A stretch of DNA of 64,000 nucleotides from Metallyticus violacea (Eukaryota; Arthropoda; Insecta; Mantodea; Metallyticidae), in the NCBI GenBank assembly GCA_030762175.1, contig CM060846.1, positions 309,972,512 to 310,036,511 on the forward strand, in the 5' to 3' direction. The notes under the pieces were generated by a model, which was not told where the DNA came from, made no database searches, and was given only the letters and a program-made list of their open reading frames with translations. A program made the translations under genes and the position numbers. Of the stretch, positions 48,634 through 59,537 are shown one piece after another (position 1 is the first letter of the stretch; each line of letters starts with the position of its first letter).

Positions 48634-49479
48634 CAGAACCCTGAATTGGACACTAGGCCGGCTTAACTAGGATTTTCTTCGCACCGAAGTGCACGCTGTT
48701 TGCCGGCGGAGTAGGATATTTATAGCCCCTTAAATTCAGGCCCATAGATTTCTACAGCACATCAAACACCAATTTAGTGGTCATACAATGGCATTTCGTG
48801 TACAAGATCGGGGTTTACTGCACTCCAGTATCTATTTTTTGTGTCACAACATGGCCATGTAAATAAAACCATGCTTCGCCCTAAAAAAATTTAACGCGGT
48901 CAACAGAGCCAACATTAACATTATCCAATTGCAGAAATTAACTCTACTCACATTATCGCATGTTTGCTATTTCTGAACTACAGCTATAGAGTTTTAATTT
49001 AGTGGCATTCCAAACCGACGTTTGCAAAATTTCCGATTCTGTGCAAGTTTTCTCAGAGATCTCTTTGGATTTCTTTCTAACTTTTCTTTGATGTTACCGA
49101 GTTTTGCCTCTGTAAGAACACGGCGCTTTAAATTCGGGTTCTTATCAAGAACAGGTCCCGTTTCTATAAATTTATTCACAAGATTATGAACCGTTTCTCT
49201 GTGAGGTGCAAGAACAGCAAGGAATCTGTCTATAAATCGCCGTCTCAAATGAATTTGTTGTCATGTAGGAATCATACATGAAGATTATGTGTATTAAAGT
49301 ATACGTCCTTTTGGCATTATAACCGCACTAACACTATAACACTGAAACACGTGGGCTTATAACGTTCAACTGCTGCACAGCACAAAGACTTCGCGTCAGT
49401 ACAAGGAGAGGTGGGAAAGTGGAGGGAGAGCAGACAATTTCCCATTAAGCCGGCCACACGCGTCCAAATGAAGGGTAAG
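48634..49479 (-). mobile_element. Deleted mariner-type element, copy 2 (about 846 bp)
   Basis: Colinear with 40480-41468 along its length. The left end CAGAACCCTGAATTGGACAC, then TAGGCCGGCTTAAC, mirrors the right end GTTAAGCCGGCC-like block CATTAAGCCGGCCACACGCG and TCCAAATGAAGGGTAAG. TA follows at 49480-49481 on the right; the left flank is CA, presumably a mutated TA. It shares with copy 1 the GCTGTTTGCCGG block near the left end and the same loss of the transposase C-terminal half, but lacks the (AAAG)n expansion. Confidence 0.82.
48780..49248 (-). pseudogene. Mariner-type transposase remnant in copy 2
   Basis: From 49248 an 84-codon frame covers the N-terminal domain (RRRFIDRFLAVLAPHRET, GPVLDKNPNLKRRVLTEAK, ERNPKRSLRKLAQN). 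VNFCNWI follows, then in another frame GEAWFYLHGHVVTQ, stop, TPILYTKC. The E of the DEAWF-like block is kept here but the preceding D reads G. Frameshifts and stops, plus loss of the last catalytic block, rule out activity. Comparison with copy 1 fixes the reading order. Confidence 0.75.
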
Positions 49480-50689
49480 TAGTAACATATGCATAATAGG
49501 AGTTACTTTTATGCTGAAGTAGAATTAAAATGCTGAATTTTTTTCTGAATGCACTAAGCGTTTGTATAAATAATTACAATTACAAGTCCTAATCATAGTT
49601 GTTAACATTATAGGTCACTGCAGGTTGGTCGGGAAGTCCCCATACCATTTACTTGGTGGTCACATATTACACATTAAGTATCCAATACGTACACACTGCG
49701 ACGGTTTTAATGGGGGGGGCGTGAGGAAGAGGTCAATGGATGGGAGTTTTAATTAATTATGAAGTAGAATCAAATGAAGTTGTTCTTCTCTCTCGCCGCT
49801 GTCTCGATGCGTCGCTCTGCCACGGCTAGCTTCTTATGTATATAGCTGGATATTTTGTTACCTTTTCAGGTCAACGGGTGGAAATAGTCGGGAATTGGGA
49901 AATATATAAGCAAAGTTCAATACTGAAGATGACGCTATTTATTTCCTTTTGTCACTAGTTCAATGTAAAAGATCGCCTTTCTAAGTTCTGTTGAACGATA
50001 TTTATTATTGCTTCCCCTTAATCGAACTAATTGTCTATCGCTACATTTTCCTTCTCTTAATTTTGGTTAGTTCAAAAGGTCTTTATGTTTTATATTAAAA
50101 TTCACTCTCCCGGATCACAATTATCTACGCTTCAATATCACTCGGCTCTTTCCTTTACTCGGGGACTGACCATTACTGTCTGAGTCCTTCTCTCCACCTT
50201 GACGGCTAGGCACTTACTGCCGTGTAGCTTCGGACCTCCCCTTGGCCTTCATATTAACTTGATTTCAATTTCTCCCTTATGGTTCACACAAGTGTAGAAA
50301 TCTGGCTTTTTTCACTTTATATTCTGCAAAGGTCTCCTGCTGTTCCCTTCTTTAGGCTAACTAAAAATGAAAGTTTACAGAAGCTCTAGAGAGGCGACCC
50401 TTTCTTATACAAAGGATCAAATACAAAGACGACTCCCGGTCATCTGTTCTTTGTCTATTATACAAAACTTATTCACCCTCTCTATTTTGTCTGGCATCTA
50501 TTCTAAAAGGTCTGTCGCCAGACTTTCTCTTCTGTTACCCAAAAAATGCACAAAAATACACAATGCACGAATAACTTAACAACTAACATGAATATACATA
50601 AATAGTACACACTAGCCTTAATAATATTTATATCTTTGATTATGTTAATACTTTATAATATGTTAATTAGGGACGTCATCTCATTATTA
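49480..50689. other. Spacer, nothing firmly recognised
   Basis: 49,780-50,560 is pyrimidine-rich and somewhat less AT-rich, but I could not match it to a TE or exon. A 70-codon ORF at 50367-50579 has no known domain. Confidence 0.4.
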
Positions 50690-51330
50690 CAGCTTCAACA
50701 CAATCCATACACCTGCACTTCTTGGACATTTTTGGAGCATGTCCGGTGTGGTTACTCGAAATGCGTCCTCCTGCATTGCGCATTCTCTCAAAGAAATTAG
50801 TGTACTCACTTTCTTAATAAATGTCATAAAATGGCTATATGATTGCGGACCATGTAAAAAATGGGAAACGTTATTTCGCCAGAATTCCATAACCAGAAGG
50901 TTTAAGGCAGGGCTTTCTGGAATGTCTTCAACGTTATTAAACATTTAAAGTAATGGAACGATGCATCTAGAGGAATGGCTGTAGGTATTCTTATTATACA
51001 GTCCTTACTATTTGCCGACGATAAGGTAAAATTTGTATAAGAAAATAGCGAATACATGATCCTTTAACATATAGATGCCTATAACCTGAAAAGGTTGAAA
51101 ACTAATTGTATTAAAACAGAGTATGTAGTAATTGGAGGCCTGGGATAATATTGCATTGCAAATGAGATGACAAATGTGTTGAACACTACAAATACTTGGA
51201 TACAATTATAGATACAAACGGCACACACAAGAAAAAAAAAACAAATAATAGATTGAAGCATGCAAGGAGAACAAACAAGTCACTAATGGAGAACTATCAG
51301 GAAACATAACCTGAAGCAGTAATTAAAGGT
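50690..51330 (+). pseudogene. LINE reverse transcriptase fragment, left part of a split LINE
   Basis: Plus-strand frames give FLINVIKWLYDCG, then ITRRFKAGLSGMSSTLLNI (the G-x-QGCxLSPxLFNI block), and after a frameshift SLLFADDKVKF, the catalytic FADD box, near 51000-51030. NLKRLKTNCIKTEYVVIGG and YKYLDTIIDTNG (usually YLG..I...G) follow, then LKHARRTNKSLMENYQE. The order matches the palm and following region of a non-LTR reverse transcriptase. Stops and at least two frameshifts make it dead. It ends at about PEAVIKG (51330), where unrelated sequence begins; the protein resumes at 52583. Confidence 0.8.
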
Positions 51331-52582
51331 GCGGGGGCGTAGTTGATCGCTGAGCTGATCGTGGTTTCGATGTCTCGGCCGGGCTGCTCACTGATGGTCG
51401 TTTGCTCCAATTCTGTTGAATTTTATCTCAGGGTCCACTGGAGTGTTTCGGGATCAGTATAGATCCACGGGAACGAGAAATGTGTTGCCCGAAAATACAC
51501 AAGGTCGACTTGTTTAAAATATTTTATTCACACGTAAAGTACTTCCTAACCGTTCGCCGCTGACTTCGCTACTCACTTAGACTGGCTTCCTGAGTGAATA
51601 TCTGGATGTCTGAATGTCCCTCTGAATCTATGAATGTGTGAGTGTAAATCTGTGAATGTATCTCTACTGAATGTCTGAATGTGAATCTATGAATGTCCGA
51701 CTTCTACGAGTGTGAAATGCGCCTCTGAATGTGTCTCTACCGAATGCGTGAATTCCTCTCTGCCTTCTGTACTCTAGTTTTTCTACTACATCGCCACGCC
51801 TTTCGCTAAATTAAATTCCCTCGTATTTTATCTATTTTCGTGTTGTACTTTCATCATTGGTTATCCTAAAATTATTTATTTATATCTAAGTTCTCCTGAT
51901 TCGTTAACTTTTATCCGAAGACCATTGGCTAGAATTATTCTTTCCCCCCTGATCTAACGTCTTCCCACGAACTTGAATTTTCCCAGAACAAGCTGTCGTA
52001 AATTTCGGTACTTTCCTTATATTCTGATTTCTATTGAAAATCTTTTGCCTTCCTTAGTTTGTAGATTCCTAAATGTTCCTAGAGATTAAGCACGTGTTTT
52101 CGGCTTTCCTGTAATAAAACATTTTCGTCTCCGTTCTGACATTTTCATTTTCTCTTAAATTATTGCTACCTCTGACTTTGTTAAATACTGTCCCGTTACG
52201 GCCACATGTTTCTCTTATTGTCAACTCCTAAGTATTTCCTGGGTAGAAGGTTCGTGACCTAACAAAAGATAGTTTACCCTTTCTTCAGCCTTGTCTAAGG
52301 AGCGGTCAGTGAGTGGAGTCAGGTATACATAATCCGTCTCTTTCTCACATATTTTACACAAAATGTATACAAAACCCTTTTGTATGTTACAAGTTAATTA
52401 TTTCTATTCCTGTTATACCTATCTCAAAATGATTTTCTTATATATATACATAATAATTGTCCTTATCAAATATAATGCCTTTGTAAATATAGCTCTGCAG
52501 CCTTTAGATATTAAATTAATAAACGCAGCATTATTTCCTGCTTCAAACCACAAACAAATATATATCCTGCAAACACTATTAT
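51331..52582. mobile_element. About 1.25-kb insertion splitting the LINE
   Basis: This block interrupts the LINE between the AVIKG and ILIYGAK segments, so it was probably inserted afterwards. Near the left edge GCGTAGTTGATCGC and GGTTTCGATGTC loosely resemble Pol III A and B boxes. The rest is non-coding, with a degenerate GAATGT-rich patch at 51595-51755. GGTGC occurs at both junctions (51328-51332 and 52593-52597), but the second lies inside recognisable LINE codons, so it may not be a true TSD. No LTR, inverted ends or ORF support a class. Confidence 0.5.
51595..51755. repeat. Degenerate GAATGT-rich tandem repeat
   Basis: TGAATGT-like words recur about eight times at irregular 8-22 bp spacing. 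GAATCTATGAATGT appears twice. Low-complexity, no ORF. Confidence 0.7.
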
Positions 52583-52965
52583 TCTAATATATGGTGCTAA
52601 GTTTGAACTATGAATGATAAGTGACGTAAAATGTTGGAAGTAACAGAAACGAATGGCTTGAGAAGTGCGGGAATTTCTAGAACATAACACATATGCGAGC
52701 AGAATAGACATCTTCCTGGGATAGGGGCACGAATTCTACAATGGTATGGGCACGTACAGGAATGACAGAGGATTGATGGCAGAAACAACTGACTAATTGG
52801 TCACTAGAGGCGTGAGAAGGAAGAGAGAGAGACAGGCAGACAGAGAGAGAGAGCGCATTACCGGCGAGGAAATGTGGCCAAAGTCATGCAGAGATTCGGT
52901 TTGCAGGAAGCATAATGCGAGTACAGGATCTAATGGAAAACAGGAATACAGGGCCACCATGAAAA
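52583..52965 (+). pseudogene. LINE C-terminal part, right half of the split LINE
   Basis: Resumes at ILIYGAKFEL (equivalent to the ILLYGAEVWEL segment), then MLEVTETNGLRSAGISRT (RRSAGISR landmark), then in shifting frames ILQWYGHVQE. K/R-rich GRRRKRGRP-type sequence follows at about 52805-52850, then RRGNVAKVMQRFGLQEA. These are the thumb and C-terminal landmarks that follow the reverse transcriptase part at 50690-51330. An AGAGAG-rich run replaces part of the RGRP region. Frameshifted and dead. Confidence 0.75.
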
Positions 52966-54018
52966 GTTGTAAACCAATAACAGAAAGTGATATATTGGCT
53001 TTATATCATTATGGAAAATAATTCCAGGACCAAAAATTGCTTGTTGCTTTTATTACACGAAACGATCGAAAGAATACATAGAAAAAGTCTAAGGGTGACA
53101 ACATTGTGGTAGGAAGAATTTCCTTTCCGGAGATTAGTCATGGCATAGAAAAGGCAGTAAGCCGACAGAAATATGTTTGAGTGTTTAAGACGCTATTCAC
53201 GTTCCTATTTACATATCACATTCAGGAAATGAGTTGGGTAAGACAGATGATGTTTGGCATTTACGATCGTATGCTTGTTATTCAAAGGAGAGCATGTGGA
53301 TATGCATCTGTGGTTGGCTTCTCGCGCACCTCTCTTTCGCATACTTAGTGCTCAGTCGAGTTGCTTCAACAAGGCAGCTTAACGTTTGGCCATAAGAGGT
53401 CTGTAATAATAAAGGCTCCATTTACGGGTTCCATGCTCAACACAGTGTCAGATTAGACTTTCAAACTGTACTCAAATTGTCGAATATTGTATATCTCTGT
53501 TCGGACGGAACTGTTTCAAGAATTTGCTCAAAAATGCCGAAATCGAAACTAGGACCTCCCGATCAACATGCAGACAGATTGACCAGGAAGGAGATTTGCT
53601 ATAAAACATCAATATCCCTTTCTACTTTAGACCATGTGGACCAAGGTCTCGGCTCACTACCCAACTTCGCCTCAGCTGTACTCACCAGACTGATCTGTTG
53701 CCACATAAACACATCTTTCGGAACAATTGTTTCCCATTGCTCAGACTGAGTACAATAGTGAGGTGATTTTAAAGCGTCGTTCTTACAAATAAACACCCTG
53801 ATTCATGTTTGATACATTCAGCTTCTAAAAGTATATTCATCTTCCTTAGAGAACTTTGAACTCCAATGTTCCTAACGTTTTATTCCTCTATGTGTACTCT
53901 TTTCTACCACAATCGGTGCAGCAAAGTCAGAAGAAAAATAATAATTGATCGTTTAAAATTTCCAACAATAATTTACGAATAGTATTTTTAATTTGACTGT
54001 GACAAACACATGACTTGC
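52966..54018. other. Spacer, nothing recognised
   Basis: A 90-codon ORF at 53477-53749 has no known domain; its 3' half is overlapped on the opposite strand by another ORF. Confidence 0.45.
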
Positions 54019-54322
54019 ATATTAAAGGCAGGCACCGCCACGGGTGGCCGAGGTCGTTAAGGCGCGGACTCGTGAGCGGGAGGCCTGGGGTTTGTATACC
54101 GCCAGGACCGTCCTCCCTGACTAAGGGTTTTTTTCTGATTTTCCTCAGTATTCATAACTGGCAAATGCCGTGGAGGTACCCTAAACTTACGCCTTGAACG
54201 TTTCCTTCCTTCAAAAAAAATCCATTCCTAATATAAATTTCATTTCATATATCACCATGTTCACCACTGTGGTGCCTCGGTAGTAAAAACGGGCGCTAAA
54301 CCCCATTCAAAAATATTAAAGG
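54019..54322 (+). mobile_element. SINE-B copy 9 with 10-bp TSD
   Basis: Full-length plus-strand copy. It starts ACCGCCACGGGTGGCCGAGG, with A box GGTCGTTAAGGCGCGG and a slightly mutated B box (GGGGTTTGTATACCGCC). Body GTCCTCCCTGACTAAGG and GCCGTGGAGGTACCC, tail GTGGTGCCTCGGTAGTAAAA, CGGGCGCTAAACC. Flanking ATATTAAAGG at 54019-54028 and 54313-54322 is a perfect duplication. Confidence 0.93.
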
Positions 54323-56020
54323 TATTTAAACATTAACCCTTGTTAATATAATACCAAATTTAACTGATGAAACAATTTAATGATCTTCACTCTAATAGAA
54401 AAAGAGGACTTCAGTGTATAGTATCATGCAAGAGTAATTCAAAGTTCAGAACCTATAATAAATTGATTTTGTACTAAACAATATAAGAATTGTTATTCAA
54501 CAAATTAATTTTGCCTCACTTAAAATAACTTTAATTTATAAGTAATATTTAAAAATTGCATTTCTCAATACAAAGTTTATTATTTCCAAATGTTTACGAG
54601 TCATGAGCATTACTAAATAGCTCATATTTGTTTTTTCTTCTTTTCTTTTTCCACCTAATTAAAGTGAGTTTATTTGAGTCACGATCTAGCAAAGCTTGGT
54701 TGTGTACTCATAAAAGGCCTATGATGCATGTGCGGGTAACAATTGTAGTTATTTTGCGGGATGCTTATCAGAGGATGGTCGTGCGTTCGTATGTTACTAT
54801 GTGATTTTATTATATGCACATTGTGTTCCAATTCAATCATACAGCCTTTTAGAGCATTTCATATTAGTATCCTCTAAAGGATCTTCTTGAAGCCATAGAC
54901 GCTTGACAAAATATCAAATGAGTCTGTAAAATGCCTCTTGGGATGACATTTCTTACTTTAGATATTTTAAATGATGATGCAGTTAAACTAGCGAGATTGC
55001 AGCCTAAATCATTTTTGTCGGGTTTTGGTCTTTAGGGCAATTTTTACGATACATTAATCAACAGAAATGGCAATTGTTACATATCCATAATTGTGAATTT
55101 GTAGCTCTTGACGAGTTTTCCTGGGTGTTGGTTTCCTTATTCATGGAGAGACTGCGGTCCGGCAATTCTCCCAAATATAAGAAGGGAGTAAAATGATATT
55201 TTCTGGGTTACCTGAAAGTTTCGATCTTCCAAGGACGCCTTTAGGAGGGGAGATGTCTTGAAAACATCGGAAACTTCACCAGCTACTGAAAGGGTAAGAA
55301 CACAACAGCAGAAGTTTCAAGTTGTCACGAGAACTTATCTCACTCAAAACTCAAATTCGTTAGAGAAGTGTTTCGCTTTCCTCTGTAATTGTCCATGACT
55401 TCTCTTCTCCTTTTCTTCTCTCCTTTCTTCTCCTTTAAGCTCTTTCCTTTTTTCATTTATTCAATTTGGCACATTGCTTATATGGGTCATTACCAGTCTA
55501 TTGACCTCCGTGCGCTGAAATTTAACCCTTAAATAATTTCGAGAGATGTATTTATAAATAAATAATAAAGGTGTAGATAAATTCTTCCGCCTAATACGCA
55601 CGCCTTGAAACCCAAGGGCCAATGTAAAGCACCTCACTGTCAATTTCTTAACCACGGTTAGTCTCCAGCCACTTCTGCCCCTTCTCTCTGTTTTAAATTA
55701 TTTCTGGAACAGTTATATACATATAGAAATAAACAAATACGCATAACATTTATAACATGTTTAAAAAATGACCGTTCATTCCATGTGAAACCAGATGACA
55801 AATTAAAACTATTATTACATTTGATAAATTTAAATTTTTTTCATTACAACTTATAAAACGGAATATATTTGTGAAATAAGCCATTATAGGTATAATAGTT
55901 TTCATGCAAAATGTAGCCAGTTGTTGTATTTTATTAAAATTACCTTTTGTATAGACAAATACCTGTTAAGCCCCTTAAAAGATAAAGTTTGATAATACCT
56001 ATAATTTTAAATCTCATATC
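54323..56020. other. AT-rich stretch, nothing recognised
   Basis: No repeat or coding signal identified. Confidence 0.45.
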
Positions 56021-56313
56021 TTTCCGAACATTTTTAGTAGTGTTTAACGCCCGTTTTTAGTACTGAGGCACCACAGGCGATGGACATTGATGATACATGA
56101 AACGAAATGATATATTCGAAAGGATTTGTTTTTAAGGAAGGAAGCGTTCCAGGCCTAAGTTTAGGGTACCTCCCCAGCAATTATGAGGACTGAGGAAATC
56201 CTGGAAAATACCCCAGTCATGGAGGATCGTCCTGGCGGGATTCGAACCCCAGACCTCCCGCTCACGAGTCTGCACCTTAAGACCTCGGTCACCCGTGGCG
56301 GTTTTCCGAACAT
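56021..56313 (-). mobile_element. SINE-B copy 10 with 11-bp TSD
   Basis: Full-length minus-strand copy with an intact B box (GGGGTTCGAATCCCGCC) and an A-box region with a one-base loss. Tail GTGTTTAACGCCCGTTTTTA at 56040-56059. The duplication TTTCCGAACAT at 56021-56031 and 56303-56313 is perfect. Among the best-preserved B copies. Confidence 0.94.
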
Positions 56314-56833
56314 ATTGATATGTAAAACGTATCATTAATTTACAATTGGTGTAGAAATGTTTTTTATATATTAACCATTTCTTCACAAATGCAATGGAAA
56401 AATAGAAGTAATGCAATACTGGAATGCTGTATCGTGCTCCAAGTTAAACAAGTATAGATACAAACAATTTCATATCACGGGGATAAGAAATAGCTCAAAG
56501 TCAGCGTTCTCAAGTCAAAGTAGTACCACTGACTTCTCGCTCTGCTTCACACGACTAAAGGTGGACGCAAACAGCAAGACCATGTTCAAAATATAATTAA
56601 ATGAAATTAATTTTTCTTTATTGAGTATCAAAATTATATGAATACTTTTTTTTTTTTTTGCCAGATAAAAAGAGAAATTTTCTAGGATGGGTATTTTAGG
56701 ATTTATGACATTCGAAGTTGTAAATTTTTGAGTATACCATATATTTAATGCAATAAAGAGCTAATGATCATAAATACTTAAATACTTTTTTCAAGGCAAT
56801 AGTAGTATGCAAAACTCCCTCTATTTCCTATAT
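56314..56833. other. AT-rich spacer, nothing recognised
   Basis: Contains a short T run at about 56647-56659. No gene. Confidence 0.5.
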
Positions 56834-57206
56834 ACAAAGTGTAACAAAAAAGTATGTCACAACTTTGGGAAAACAGTCCTCACATATACAAGATAAAACA
56901 TAATATGAATATGAGTACATAATTGCTTTATTTCCTTGTTAGAACTCTCTTTCCACATCTACACCAGATAGCGGAATATTAAAAGCTGAGCTGTGGGAAA
57001 CAGAAAATCATACTAAAATTTCAAAATGTCCGCTGTCGCATGGACTCCCTAATGCGCCGATATATCCCTGGTGTATCTCGTATTGTCTGACAGCCTTGCA
57101 GAATACGAGCACGAAGATTCTCTACACCTCCTGCTAATCCATAGATCATGTGAGCATGACAACTCCTCATTTCACAGTACCTGTAACGAAGTCCGTAAGC
57201 ACACAA
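56834..57206 (-). mobile_element. 5'-truncated mariner/Tc1-type element
   Basis: A minus-strand frame from 57206 reads HAHMIYGLAGGVENLRARIL, then CQTIRDTPGIYRRIRESMRQ. This corresponds to the C-terminal end of mariner-superfamily transposases (the LRARI...I..TPGI..RVR.SM.RR region after the last catalytic D). Non-coding DNA then runs to a terminal-repeat-like ACAAAGTGTAACAAAAAAGT at 56834-56853, preceded by TATA. The N-terminal and catalytic domains and the other terminus are absent, so it is a dead fragment from a family different from 40480/48634. Confidence 0.65.
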
Positions 57207-58732
57207 CTATGTCAAGCAATGAAGTGAGTAGCATAACAAGCGGACTACGTGGCACAGAACGACCACAACAAGAGGGAACCTAGGAACTAAAAGTAGTGAC
57301 AACATCCTGACTCAATTTATTCAGAATTAAAAGCGAATGTTTACATACTGTACCTATTAAGCAACGGTTTTGCTGTGGGGTTATTGCCACAATACAGCTA
57401 TGTTAGCATTCTAACTTACATATCACCATGTAAGCGGAGTTGTAGACAAAGGTCTCTGAGAAGGAAATGAAGAATCCACGTTCATATAACATATTTGCAC
57501 CCTCTGTGTGCAAGGAGTGTTTACCCAAAGTTTTGACATAATTGTTGTATATATTGGTCCATTTGCCTGGCATGTTTCTGCAATCAATATATTTGTACAA
57601 TTTTGAGAAGTTGGCGAGCAGTTTCTCTACCTGGAACGCAAGTGGCTGGAAATTTCTTGCGAATCCCCTTACATCTTTTCTACTAGAATCGACTATAATA
57701 TCATATAATATAAAAAATATATTTTTGTATTGACATCTAACGAAGAATCTATACACAATCAAACCACCTTGTATCACGCAAACGCACGATCACTCGTTGA
57801 CAAAGCCTCCTTAAACTAATAATGCTACCTGTTCTGCATTATGAAGCCTTCTGCGAATACGCAGCCATGCTCTCTCGGCCTGTAAATCAAATAATCTCAC
57901 TGTATTTGTTGCGTTGAAAATTGTAAGAGATGCATTTGATTATATGGCTCCTGCCTCCTTACTGACGCATTTTTATTTTAAATGCAGAAAAATTAAATAG
58001 GCACAAAAAAAAAATCTTAAACTGAAATGTTGTACATAAAAGTTGTAGAATTTATGAAAGCAAACAGTAGAGCTAATGTTTTCATGCCGCTTATTGTAAT
58101 TAAACCGTAGGGGAATGCAAGGCAAACCATACTTTTCACTCCCGTGTTGCGATATAGCTGTTAAAACACAACTTGCTGAAGCGGGACGATAATCAGCTAT
58201 TGTTTAATTTTGGAATGCTGATAAGTGAGGTTTGGTGTGCTGAATCCACTAAAATATATCAGTTTGGTATGTGATTGTTGTCATGTTGTAAATCTAGGGT
58301 TCTACAGCTGTCCCGATTATACCTTACTAGTCTTCCTTCGTCTTTAGATTTGCTTCACTCAATATACTTCAGTTCTTTCGTTATCATCAACAAAAATACA
58401 TGCATGGCCATTATGTGCTGTGAAGTGGAGTAAATTTAATATTTGTTAAATAAGCCTCTCCTTCCATTATAGTTTATATTGCAATGTGAGTACAGTTACT
58501 CACCCTACTGTTGAAATGCCACTACTGTGTAATATTTACCGTTGCTGACTCTTTCCTTGATGTTATATTGCTCTTTTCGTAAATCATACGGTGTTGAGTA
58601 ATGTGCTGGAAATAAATGCCAACTTGTCCCTGTAGTCAATGAATACCCACAACCACATATTGAACACACCAGCTGATTTATTAACCTATGAGCAAAATTA
58701 CACAATGAAGTATTCGAACTCCAGCGTGAATA
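57207..58732. other. Spacer with one unassigned ORF
   Basis: Apart from the minus-strand ORF listed at 57403-57777, nothing was recognised. Confidence 0.45.
57403..57777 (-). other. Unassigned 124-codon ORF, possible exon
   Basis: The longest uninterrupted frame in the window not explained by a repeat, apart from one antisense to a LINE. I do not recognise the product. It is lysine/aromatic-rich without signal peptide, zinc or transposase motifs. A donor-like GTAAGTTAG occurs near its 3' end at about 57411-57419, which would fit an exon reading ...MVI followed by a splice, but no convincing acceptor or partner exon was seen. In AT-rich DNA an ORF of this length can still arise by chance. Confidence 0.15.
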
Positions 58733-59190
58733 GCCAGTGGGGGCTCAAGTGGTAACGCCTGGGACCGCATTCGGGAGGTCCCAAGTCCAAATCCTTTAGG
58801 GCATTCTGAACTTGGTGGTTTTCCCTGGTCGCTTAGGCGAATGCTGGGATGCATCTTTCTTTCCATGAATTTACCACTTTTCAATTTCAGTCAGTGCGTC
58901 CTGTTGATTCTGTGACAGGGCTGAAAATGCCAGAGCAGACTGGGCTGGTGCGACGTGATGGTGGTTTGTATTTAAGAAAGCTTTCTGCTCGGCGTCTCAT
59001 ATGGAGATACCCTAATGAGGGACTTGAAATCCTTTCAAGGGAGGCTCCACCTAGAACCCATCTGTGGATCCTAGTCTACCGGTGTTTCTCTCAGCTCATC
59101 CCAATCTCCCGGTGGGCCCCCTGGGAGCTTAGGCATAAATTGCCAGCATTTGAGTAAGACTGAAGTTCCAAAACATACTCCTCTGACCCT
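58733..59190 (+). mobile_element. SINE-D copy 3
   Basis: Plus strand: the tRNA-like head at about 58736-58797 has A-box-like GGGGCTCAAGTGGTAACGCC and degraded B-box-like CCAAGTCCAAATCC. The first body block is TGGTTTTCCCTGGTCGCTTA, then GGCGAATGCTGGGATGCATC. The second contains CTGGGCTGGTGCGACGTG at about 58938-58955. A longer 3' region (GGGACTTGAAATCCTTTCAA, CCCGGTGGGCCCCCTGGGAG) has no clear match in the other two copies and may be variable or foreign. Ends approximate. Confidence 0.65.
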
Positions 59191-59537
59191 GACAATATAA
59201 TTCAACACTGCCTACAAAGGATGAAGCTCATTCCAGTGAACAGCTAGATATTCAGAAATAAAACAATATTTCATCCCTAAAGCGCAGCTCAAAGTCTCCA
59301 AAATTTAAACATATTCCTACTATTTTTTATTTCCTTTTTCTTCACACTAATCACAGGTTTACAAAAATATTTGAAAGGGGAGTCAAAAAAAATTCTGTCC
59401 TAACCTTTCTAGTTATCGCAGCAAATAAATCTCCATGTTGTGGAAAACTCGAAAATATTCTGCATGGAAATTTGACCATAAGAGAAGGATGAAATACTGG
59501 AGTAGTTTACCCACAGGCATTTAGTAAACTTTATTTT
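59191..59537. other. Spacer, nothing recognised
   Basis: AT-rich, no gene or repeat identified. Confidence 0.5.

Noticed and set aside
50687..50944. 85-codon minus-strand ORF
   Set aside because: Antisense to recognisable reverse transcriptase segments on the plus strand.
51328..52597. GGTGC as a definite 5-bp target-site duplication of an LTR-type insertion
   Set aside because: The right-hand copy lies within LINE codons (TATGGTGCTAAG encodes YGAK) and the block lacks TG...CA ends, so the match may be chance.
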